From positions 1 to 26,954 of IMG/VR virus record IMGVR_UViG_3300032238_000250: a DNA stretch of 26,954 nt, one strand, 5' to 3'. Each line of letters opens with the position of its first letter. Within the stretch, counting starts at the first letter, position 1. The notes beneath the pieces were generated by a model that saw nothing but the letters and a program-made list of their open reading frames with translations, made no database searches and was not told the DNA's origin. Both the position numbers and the translations under genes were made by a program. Positions 19,014-26,122 of this stretch are shown here, piece by piece. The stretch is from a virus.

Positions 19014-19682
19014 ATGAAGACACCAGACAGCACACCTAAAAAAACCAAGGATCAGGATAAAGATATGAAGACACAGCCTAACGAAAAGGGACCTTTCCAT
19101 ATAGAAGGACATATTAAGATATTTGACCCAGAATCAGGACAGGTCTACATCAATAAGCGTAATGCTATCCATTATGAAAATATGAGTATAGCATTAGCAC
19201 AAAGTATCGCTAATTCGGGTCAAGGTACTATCTATCAGATGGTATTTGGAAATGGTGGTACGATTGTTGATCCAACAGGTGTTATTACGTATCTAACTCC
19301 AAACAGTGTCGGAACGAACAGTACTCTCTATAACGAAACATACAAGAAGATCATTGATGATCGTAATGTTGGTAATACTGATCCTACTCGTAATAAAATA
19401 GATACTGTTCATGTTACTGGTGCTACGTACACTGATATTATTATATCTTGTTTGCTTGATTATGGTGAACCAGCAGGACAAGAAGCATTTGATAATGCTA
19501 CTAATACTGGTGATTATGTGTTTGACGAATTAGGTCTTAGAGCATATGATCCGACAGCTGAAAATAATGAAGGAAAATTATTAACTCATGTAATGTTCCA
19601 CCCTGTTCAAAAAAGCTTAAACAGGTTGATACAGATAGATTATACAGTTCGCATACAGAGCTTATCGGGGTTTAATGGATAA
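19014..19682 (+). CDS. Putative virion structural protein (222 aa)
   Basis: The first ~30 residues are charged, Lys/Asp/Thr-rich and likely disordered, followed by a globular part. FHIEGHIKIFDPESGQVYINKRNAIHYENM, MVFGNGGT and the end THVMFHPVQKSLNRLIQIDYTVRI resemble small structural proteins found next to the fibres of marine T4-like phages. I cannot give it a T4 gene number. The frame also allows a GTG at 19005, but ATG 19014 is preferred because GAGAG at 19001-19005 gives normal spacing. Its stop overlaps the next start by one base (TAATG), so translation is probably coupled to the 772-aa fibre gene, and it may take part in fibre attachment. Confidence 0.75.
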   Translation: MKTPDSTPKKTKDQDKDMKTQPNEKGPFHIEGHIKIFDPESGQVYINKRNAIHYENMSIALAQSIANSGQGTIYQMVFGNGGTIVDPTGVITYLTPNSVGTNSTLYNETYKKIIDDRNVGNTDPTRNKIDTVHVTGATYTDIIISCLLDYGEPAGQEAFDNATNTGDYVFDELGLRAYDPTAENNEGKLLTHVMFHPVQKSLNRLIQIDYTVRIQSLSGFNG

Positions 19683-22000
19683 TGTCTTACACAGTTAATT
19701 TTACAGATCAAACAAATAACGGTAATATTACAGTTAATGATAATACTATCAACACTGCTACAAGTTTAGGATTTCCTGGAAGAAATCAAAAAGGATATGC
19801 GGTTACAGTTGCTGAAAATTTCTTACACCTATTAGAAAATTTTGCCAAGATGACTCCCCCTTCAAACCCAATTGAAGGACAGTTGTGGTATGATACTTCT
19901 CCAGGTATAGAATCTCTAAAGGTTTACGATGGCACTAACTGGAAATCATCTGGATCAGTAAAGAAGGGATCTAGTCAGCCAGATATTGGCGGTAGTATCC
20001 TAGGCGACATTTGGGTTGATACTGCTAATCAACAGTTATATCTTTATAATGGAGCTAACTGGATTCTAGTTGGACCAACATTTAGTAGTGGTCTTCAAAC
20101 TGGTGCTAAACCTGAAAAAATTAAAGACTCAACTACTGCGCAGACTGAACACATAGTTTTAATGAATTATGTTGACGATAGAGTAGTTTCTATATTAAGT
20201 AATTCGGAATTTACTCCTCAGTCTGGAATATCAGGTTTTGAGAATATCAAGGTAGGTGTAAACCTTAGTAGTAATTCTAATAAATTTTGGGGTGTCAGTG
20301 AGAAAGCAGAAAATCTTATCATCGGCGGCTCAATTATTCCTGCTGCTAACTTCCTTAGAGCAGATGTCCCTAATATAACTACTAAAATACTAACCGTTAA
20401 AAGTGATTCCGGATTAAATGTAGGTGGAGATTCACAGTTACAACTCCGTATAACTGAACAGACTGGAGTATTATATTATTCTACTCCAGGATCTAGATTT
20501 GATATAAGACTCAATGTTGGTTCAGGAACTCACGTTGAAACTACACTAATAAGTTTAGATGCTACTAGCGGACGTATTGGAATTGGACTAAATAATTTAG
20601 CTCCAGCAGAAACTTTATCAGTTAAAGGTACAGGTAGTTTTACTGAGCAAGTTAAAATTACAGATACTACTGATACTATCAATGTAGCAACGGGCGCACT
20701 AATAATCGACGGCGGAACTGTTATTAAAAAGAAATTGAGAGTTTCGGGAGAAATATCTGCTTCTTCTACTATTAATAGTTCAAACATACTTCCAATAACT
20801 AATAACACAGTTGATATTGGCTCAGTTGATTTAGTAACTCCATCTAATAATAAAATATATAGAAATGTCTACGCTACTACATTTAATGGATCGTTAATCG
20901 GAAATGTTACAGGTAGTGTAGTTGGTAGTGTTACAGGTACTGCAAGTAGTTTGATATCTAGTACTGTATTTAGAATGACTGGTGACGTAACCAGTTCTGG
21001 ATTTAGCTTTGATGGATCAGCAACACTTGTTTCATCCGGCGCATTTGTTACTGGTCAACAATATAAAATCACATCATTAGCAAGAATTGATCCAATCACT
21101 AAAGCTCCTATTAATCCTACAGATTTTACATTAATTGGTGCTTCTTCAAACACTATCGGATTAATTTTTACAGCAACCGGTGTTGGATTAGGAACTGGTA
21201 CTGCTACTACATCTACTGACAAAGTATTTACTACACAAATATCTCCAGAGTTTATAACTAATCAAAATCCTACTACAGTAACAGCAAATACTGACGAGAT
21301 AATAATTAATAGACCATTTGTTGAAGGTGGTGATCCTTCTGGTGTATATAAAACAACTAAAAAAGATTTTGTAAGTAATTTGCCTGTTGTACCTGTTGGA
21401 GCTATTTTTCCATTTGCTGGAGCAGCAATTCCTCCAGGATATTTACTATGTGATGGCAGTGAAAAATTAATTGGTGTATATCAAGATTTATATAATGTTA
21501 TTGGATACATATATACTCCAAATACTAATTCATTAGTTGGTTCAGGTACATTTAAAATTCCAGACCTAAGAGGAAGATTTCCTTTAGGTCTTGATAATAT
21601 GGACAATGGTGATAAGGTTCCAGACAAGACAGTTACTAATACTATAAGTCTTATTGATAGCGGTGGCGGTCCTGCTGGACGTGTTAATGCTTCAACAGCA
21701 AGCGTATTAGGTCAAGTCGCAGGACAAGAACAGGTTACTCTTGATATTACTCAGATGCCAGATCATAAACATGATTTAAGCGGGTCAACTGGTGGTCAGT
21801 ATTACGCAATTAACAATACATCTGTAGTTCCAACTGACGAAGATGCGTTCTTAGGAAAAGGCCCAACTGGTGCTAATCAAAGCCAATATATATCAACTAC
21901 TGGTAATATTAAAACAAATCAACCAATTGGTAATGCTGTAAGTTTAATGAATCCATATATGGCTATTAACTACATAATCTATTCAGGGGTAATTATCTAA
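19682..22000 (+). CDS. Tail fibre protein with C-terminal tail-collar domain (fibre paralogue 1)
   Basis: A 772-aa protein. Residues ~1-200 form a module shared with the next two genes: ENFLHLLENFAKMTPPSNPI, GQLWYDT, LKVYDG, GDIWVDT, LYLYNGANWILVGP. The middle has fibre-type features: an IGIG/LSVKGTGSF segment and a short GNVTGSVVGSVTGTASS repeat (~405-425). A FTLIGASSNTIGLIFTATG module common in marine phage virion proteins lies at ~458-512. From residue 571, PVGAIFPFAGAAIPPGYLLC, then FKIPDLRGRFPLGLDN, is a tail-collar domain as in T4 gp12. The end (ITQMPDHKHDLSG, then NPYMAINYIIYSG) fits a collar/receptor-tip family. It probably contacts the cell surface. A GGGG-containing site lies shortly before the ATG. 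Confidence 0.88.
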   Translation: MSYTVNFTDQTNNGNITVNDNTINTATSLGFPGRNQKGYAVTVAENFLHLLENFAKMTPPSNPIEGQLWYDTSPGIESLKVYDGTNWKSSGSVKKGSSQPDIGGSILGDIWVDTANQQLYLYNGANWILVGPTFSSGLQTGAKPEKIKDSTTAQTEHIVLMNYVDDRVVSILSNSEFTPQSGISGFENIKVGVNLSSNSNKFWGVSEKAENLIIGGSIIPAANFLRADVPNITTKILTVKSDSGLNVGGDSQLQLRITEQTGVLYYSTPGSRFDIRLNVGSGTHVETTLISLDATSGRIGIGLNNLAPAETLSVKGTGSFTEQVKITDTTDTINVATGALIIDGGTVIKKKLRVSGEISASSTINSSNILPITNNTVDIGSVDLVTPSNNKIYRNVYATTFNGSLIGNVTGSVVGSVTGTASSLISSTVFRMTGDVTSSGFSFDGSATLVSSGAFVTGQQYKITSLARIDPITKAPINPTDFTLIGASSNTIGLIFTATGVGLGTGTATTSTDKVFTTQISPEFITNQNPTTVTANTDEIIINRPFVEGGDPSGVYKTTKKDFVSNLPVVPVGAIFPFAGAAIPPGYLLCDGSEKLIGVYQDLYNVIGYIYTPNTNSLVGSGTFKIPDLRGRFPLGLDNMDNGDKVPDKTVTNTISLIDSGGGPAGRVNASTASVLGQVAGQEQVTLDITQMPDHKHDLSGSTGGQYYAINNTSVVPTDEDAFLGKGPTGANQSQYISTTGNIKTNQPIGNAVSLMNPYMAINYIIYSGVII

Positions 22001-23199
22001 TGACATATACTATTAATAAATCCGATGGAACAAAATTAGTTGATATTCTAGATGGTACAATTGATAATACTACTGATCTTAAATTAATTGGAAAAAATTC
22101 TACAACATTTGGGGAATCTCTAAATGAAGATCTTGTACATCTCTTAGAAAATTTTTCTAACTCTTTACCTCCAGGTAAACCAATAACAGGACAGTTATGG
22201 TATAATACAGCTGAATCGAGATTACAAGTTTATACTGGAACTACCAACGGATGGAGAGCAACTGGAGCACCAGTTGTTAGCCAAGAAGAACCTACTAATT
22301 TTATAACTGGTGATTTTTGGATTAATAGTAAAGACAGACAACTATATTTCTTTGATGGTTCAGCTCTAACATTAGCAGGACCAATATGGTCACATGGCCA
22401 AGGTAGAACTGGCTTTGTTGCTGAAACTCTTTATGACAGTTTTGGTAATTCTAAACCAACATTACAACTATTTGTTAATGACTCTCTTCTTGGAATTTAT
22501 TCTTCGTCAGAATTTGATCCAGTTCCAGCTATTACTGGATTTACTACTATAGTAAAAGGATATACTTCGAGTTCAGCAGTTTCAAACTTGTTTAATATAA
22601 CAGTTTCTAATGCTCAACAATTGGGAGGATTAAATGCTGCGAGTTATTTGGTAAGAGATAGCAGTAACGGAAATGTTGGATCTACAATGAGTGTTCCTCT
22701 TTCAATCGCTTCTAATAATGGATTAACACTTGGATCTACATCTAATGTTAAAATTAAACTTTCTGGATTTGCCTTACAGATAGAAAATTCTAGACAAAAC
22801 GGCGATGTTTCAATTAGAACTACTAATGCTGGTGGTACGAATTCTAGCATTTATATTAATGCTAGTGCTGGACATGTTGGTATATTAACAGATAATCCTC
22901 AACAGGTACTTGATGTTAACGGTAATACTAGGATCAGAGGAGACTTTGAAGTTAACGGTAGAACATTAACAAAACCATTTGTACTCACACTAATTGATAA
23001 TGATATACTCACTAACACAAATGCTAAAACAATTTTAATATTAAACGACATTGCTGATACTTCACTTTATTTAGATGGGCAAGGAGCATTTGTTCATTAT
23101 CAGCACATCAATGGAGCAGTTATTACTAGATATAATAAGAAATTTGTTATAACAAATGGCGAATGGACCTTTGAGACAGATTTAAGTAGTAGTGTTTGA
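22000..23199 (+). CDS. Tail fibre-like protein (fibre paralogue 2)
   Basis: A 399-aa paralogue of its two neighbours. Matching landmarks are NEDLVHLLENFSN, GKPITGQLWYNT, LQVYTG, GDFWINS, LYFFDG, LTLAGP and SSSEFDPVPAITGF (residues ~40-185). A middle module (QQLGGLNAASYLVRD, GLTLGS, GHVGILTDNPQQVLDVNGNTRI) corresponds to the middle of paralogue 1. The end of ~80 residues is short and has neither a collar nor an ADLAEKY module, and I do not recognise it. The start overlaps the upstream stop by one base (TAATG), with AGGGG upstream. It may be a shorter fibre segment or partner subunit of the other two. Confidence 0.8.
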   Translation: MTYTINKSDGTKLVDILDGTIDNTTDLKLIGKNSTTFGESLNEDLVHLLENFSNSLPPGKPITGQLWYNTAESRLQVYTGTTNGWRATGAPVVSQEEPTNFITGDFWINSKDRQLYFFDGSALTLAGPIWSHGQGRTGFVAETLYDSFGNSKPTLQLFVNDSLLGIYSSSEFDPVPAITGFTTIVKGYTSSSAVSNLFNITVSNAQQLGGLNAASYLVRDSSNGNVGSTMSVPLSIASNNGLTLGSTSNVKIKLSGFALQIENSRQNGDVSIRTTNAGGTNSSIYINASAGHVGILTDNPQQVLDVNGNTRIRGDFEVNGRTLTKPFVLTLIDNDILTNTNAKTILILNDIADTSLYLDGQGAFVHYQHINGAVITRYNKKFVITNGEWTFETDLSSSV

Positions 23200-23205
23200 T
23201 AAATA
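23198..23205 (+). promoter_or_regulatory. Candidate T4-type late promoter box upstream of fibre paralogue 3
   Basis: GATAAATA overlaps the stop of the upstream gene and differs from TATAAATA by one base. A start near 23211 would leave a leader of about 25 bases that keeps the AGGAG site at 23223-23227. It is the best-placed of the three boxes seen. Chance matches are common in AT-rich DNA. Confidence 0.4.
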
Positions 23206-23235
23206 GCTTATAGACATGATTTAGGAGCCAATAGT

Positions 23236-24759
23236 ATGCCATATCAATTAAATCGATATAATAGAGCACCGTTAGTAACTGTAGAGGACGGTGCTACTGA
23301 TCAAAGTGCTACATCTTTAACATTTGTAGGTAAGAATTTTGCTGGATATGGCGGTATACAGAACGAAAATTTCCTTTATCTTTTAGAGAATTTTGCCAAC
23401 GGAAGCGCTCCAAGTAATCCAATTGCTGGGCAAATTTGGTATGATAGTATCAATAAGAAATTAAAATTTTACGACCCATCTATTTCAGATGCAGATAAAT
23501 GGAGAACAACTGGTGGGTCCTATGTTAGCGCAGTTTCTCCAACAACTACTCTTAATACTGGTGATTTTTGGTTTGATACTACAACAAAACAATTAAAAGC
23601 TTGGAACGGTACTAGTTTTACATTAGTTGGGCCACAAGCAGTTAGTGGAGCTAATCAAACTAATTTAGAAAGTATCTCTGTTAAAGATACTAATGGTAAT
23701 TCTCATGCTATTGTTAAAGCAGTTGCTGATGGTGTTGTTACTTACTTGATTAGTAAAGATTCATTTACATTAGATAGCACTACTAATCCAATAGCAGGAT
23801 TTACTTATGTAAATCAAGGTATAACTATAGTTAATAGTGCCGACGGTCACACTACAAGTGATTATAGATTTTGGGGAACAGCAAGCGATGCTGATAGATT
23901 AAACAATAGACCTGCCGAAGACTATATCTTAAATAATAGTGCGACATTTACTACTTTAGCCTCATTTCCAAACGCAGGTATTACAGTAGGTAGTGCTAAT
24001 GATATAAAAATATTTATTGATGAAGCAAATTCAAATCTAGGTACTATTAAGAATATGGTATCGAGTACTTTATCATTTAAGGTAACAAATGTCGGAGCTG
24101 AAAGAGAACCATTAAAACTTTCTAATTATGATGTTATTCCGGGTGCTACTGAAACTTACAGTTTAGGTACAGCAGTTATTAAATGGAATCACATATATGG
24201 CAAAACAATACATGCTGATAGTTTTGTTGGAGCAATGACAGGAACATCTTCACAATCTGATACTTTGCTTTACAATTCTGGATATAGAGCAGCTACTGAT
24301 GCTAACACTCCGAGTACTATAGTTGCTAGAAATTCAAGCGGAGATTTCGCAGCTAATGTTATTACTGCTACAGTTACACAAGCAAGATATGCTGACTTGG
24401 CAGAAAAGTATGATGCTGATGATGTCTATGATCCAGGAACAGTTGTTGTATTTGGTGGTGCTAGAGAAATAACAGTTACTAACATTGAAGAAGATACACG
24501 AGTTGCTGGTGTTATTTCAACTAATCCTGCTTACTTAATGAATGTTGAATCAGAGGGGTTAGCAGTAGCACTACGAGGAAAAGTTCCTTGTAAAGTTATT
24601 GGTCCAGTTAGAAAAGGTGATATATTAGTATCATCAACAACATCTGGGTGTGCTATGGCAAGTAATAGTAATAATCCATTAGCAGCATCTATAATTGGGA
24701 AGAGCTTAGAAGATAAGTTTGATTCTGACTTTGGTATTGTTATGATAGTAGTTACATAA
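23236..24759 (+). CDS. Tail fibre-like protein with ADLAEKY-type C-terminal module (fibre paralogue 3)
   Basis: A 507-aa protein. The N-terminal 200 residues repeat the family module: NENFLYLLENFANGSAPSNPI, GQIWYDS, LKFYDP, GDFWFDT, LKAWNG, FTLVGP. The middle carries RFWGTASDADRLNNRPAEDYI, AGITVGSANDIKIF and ETYSLGTAVIKWNHIYGKTI, a fibre-shaft type. Residues 385-507 (YADLAEKYDADDVYDPGTVV, then VAGVISTNPAYLMN, VALRGKVPCKVIGPVRKGDI, ASIIGKSLED) form a conserved C-terminal module known from T4-like marine phage fibre proteins. Its function is unknown to me; a chaperone or tip role is possible. A clear AGGAG lies nine bases before the ATG. Unlike paralogues 1 and 2, it is separated from the gene before it by 36 bases with a late-promoter-like box. 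Confidence 0.85.
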   Translation: MPYQLNRYNRAPLVTVEDGATDQSATSLTFVGKNFAGYGGIQNENFLYLLENFANGSAPSNPIAGQIWYDSINKKLKFYDPSISDADKWRTTGGSYVSAVSPTTTLNTGDFWFDTTTKQLKAWNGTSFTLVGPQAVSGANQTNLESISVKDTNGNSHAIVKAVADGVVTYLISKDSFTLDSTTNPIAGFTYVNQGITIVNSADGHTTSDYRFWGTASDADRLNNRPAEDYILNNSATFTTLASFPNAGITVGSANDIKIFIDEANSNLGTIKNMVSSTLSFKVTNVGAEREPLKLSNYDVIPGATETYSLGTAVIKWNHIYGKTIHADSFVGAMTGTSSQSDTLLYNSGYRAATDANTPSTIVARNSSGDFAANVITATVTQARYADLAEKYDADDVYDPGTVVVFGGAREITVTNIEEDTRVAGVISTNPAYLMNVESEGLAVALRGKVPCKVIGPVRKGDILVSSTTSGCAMASNSNNPLAASIIGKSLEDKFDSDFGIVMIVVT

Positions 24760-24791
24760 GTAATTGAATGAATTAATAGGATGATTATACG

Positions 24792-25712
24792 ATGGTCGCA
24801 CAAAACGCAATAATTTACGCTGGTGATTACAATTCTATACAGACAAAGGTTGCTAATGTTTTAGGAACCGGTTCAGGTACATTAGGATATGGACAAGCTG
24901 TTACTAGCGCACAAACAACTTCAGGAACAGTTATAACTGCTGCTCCCTCTACAACACAGTGGACCTATTTGTATGCGGATATGCTAAAGATAGCAAATCA
25001 TCAAGGTACTTCAATCGCAGCACTTACTACTGCTGTTACAAATAATGTCAGTTCTGGAAAATTAATACAAGCAGCTGATGTTAATTTGTTTTCTACTACA
25101 GCAGATACATTACAGACTAATGCGCTTAACGCTACTGATACAACAGTTATAACTACTATGCTTACCTCAACAAGAACAACTGCTTGGGGTTCTGGAACTC
25201 CAGATGCACCAATACAACATATTTTTACAGTCCAATTTGGAACTTATGATAATCTACGTTATTTCTTCAATTCAGGCGGCGCCATACAATTTACAGCTTC
25301 TAGAACTGGTGGAACTTCTGGTTGGGCACAAAATACCGATTGGACAAATATCTTAACTAATTCTGGTACTGTTACATATGGCGCTACTGGATCAACAAAT
25401 TCTACTATCTATGGATCTAATCGAACTATTGCTTATGGGTCTCTCACATCATCTGCGCAACTTTTGTATACAATAAGTGGTACACAAGGTGGTGCCGATG
25501 GTGGATTATACGCAAATAACTTATATGCTATATCTGCTAGCGTAAGTGGATCGGTAATGACATTTTCTGTTGTATTTGACGACGCAGCTAAACAGAAATC
25601 AACTTTTGACTTTGTTGACGGTACTATTTCAAGTACAATTCTCATGAAGAAATCTAACACTAACTATGTGACTATAGCTTCGCCATCATTTACTACAACA
25701 ACTAACCTATAA
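24792..25712 (+). CDS. Putative virion structural protein (306 aa)
   Basis: A protein rich in Thr, Ser, Gly and Ala. Landmarks are YNSIQTKVANVLGTGSGTLGYGQ near the start, then LYADMLKIANHQG, IFTVQFGTYDNLRYFFNSGG and IQFTASRTGGTSG (residues ~145-180). These match a family of virion proteins common in marine T4-like phages, where the RYFFNSGG and SRTGG motifs are most conserved. The second half is beta-rich and low in charge. AGGA at 24778-24781 precedes the ATG after a 32-base gap. Whether it is a fibre, a whisker or a baseplate decoration is not shown by the sequence. Confidence 0.78.
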   Translation: MVAQNAIIYAGDYNSIQTKVANVLGTGSGTLGYGQAVTSAQTTSGTVITAAPSTTQWTYLYADMLKIANHQGTSIAALTTAVTNNVSSGKLIQAADVNLFSTTADTLQTNALNATDTTVITTMLTSTRTTAWGSGTPDAPIQHIFTVQFGTYDNLRYFFNSGGAIQFTASRTGGTSGWAQNTDWTNILTNSGTVTYGATGSTNSTIYGSNRTIAYGSLTSSAQLLYTISGTQGGADGGLYANNLYAISASVSGSVMTFSVVFDDAAKQKSTFDFVDGTISSTILMKKSNTNYVTIASPSFTTTTNL

Positions 25713-25719
25713 TCAAAAC

Positions 25720-25748
25720 TTGTTTTATCTCCAATAATAATATATAAT
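25720..25748 (+). promoter_or_regulatory. Candidate sigma70-type promoter with -10 box in a hairpin loop
   Basis: TTGTTT at 25720-25725 and a perfect TATAAT at 25743-25748 are separated by 17 bases. The -35 box matches the consensus only in TTG. A start about seven bases downstream (~25755) falls within the right arm of the hairpin at 25727-25766, so a transcript from here would lack the left arm and leave the ribosome-binding site of the 116-aa gene free. Confidence 0.45.
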
Positions 25749-25766
25749 TACTTTATTATTGGAGAT
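25727..25766 (+). promoter_or_regulatory. 14-bp perfect hairpin masking a ribosome-binding site
   Basis: ATCTCCAATAATAA (25727-25740) and TTATTATTGGAGAT (25753-25766) are exact reverse complements, separated by a 12-base loop. The right arm contains the GGAG (25761-25764) that precedes the ATG at 25772. Read-through transcripts from upstream would fold over this site. The stem is not followed by a T-run on either strand, so a simple intrinsic terminator is less likely. Confidence 0.75.
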
Positions 25767-25771
25767 TTCTT

Positions 25772-26122
25772 ATGGATGACAGATTAAAATCTGCTCTCGA
25801 TGTAGCAAATAGGATGGCTACATTTAATACACAAAAAGAACTAATCAAACAAGAGTATAAAGAAAAGAGCCTTTACTATGAAAATGGTCATCAATTTACG
25901 ATTGACAGAGAACTTATAAATTTCCTCACCTCATTGATACAGATGGGGTATACTGAAGATGTTGTAGTTATTGATGATTTTGAAAATCCTTATATGATAT
26001 CTAGTTTAGAAGATTTTCGTTCAGCTATTTTTTCTATATATTCTGAAACAAGCAATGAATATTATCACAAGTTTATTGAATTAAAGAAAAATCGTTCAGT
26101 ATTAACTATGATAGGAATATAA
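25772..26122 (+). CDS. Conserved small protein of T4-like marine phages, function unknown (116 aa)
   Basis: A 116-aa acidic and charged protein with no membrane segment or signal peptide. The pattern DDRLKSALDVANRMATFNTQKELIKQEYKEKSLYYENGHQFTIDRELINFLTSL, then VVVIDDFENPYMISSLEDF, then NEYYHKFIELKKNRSV resembles a short conserved protein that I recall in T4-like marine phage genomes without a known role. The N-terminal 30 residues look helical. GGAG lies seven bases before the ATG, inside the hairpin's right arm, so translation may be blocked on long transcripts and open on transcripts from the loop promoter. The TAA abuts the next ATG (TAAATG), suggesting coupling to the downstream gene. The structural-cluster location does not prove it is in the virion. 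Confidence 0.72.
   Translation: MDDRLKSALDVANRMATFNTQKELIKQEYKEKSLYYENGHQFTIDRELINFLTSLIQMGYTEDVVVIDDFENPYMISSLEDFRSAIFSIYSETSNEYYHKFIELKKNRSVLTMIGI

Noticed and set aside
24388-24759. Peptidase G2-type self-cleaving domain at the end of fibre paralogue 3
   Set aside because: The visible motifs (ADLAEKY, VALRGKVPCKV) do not clearly match that family as I know it; left as an unassigned conserved module.
25727-25766. Hairpin as a Rho-independent terminator
   Set aside because: No T-run follows the stem on either strand and the lower stem is AT-rich; the overlap with the GGAG fits translational control better.
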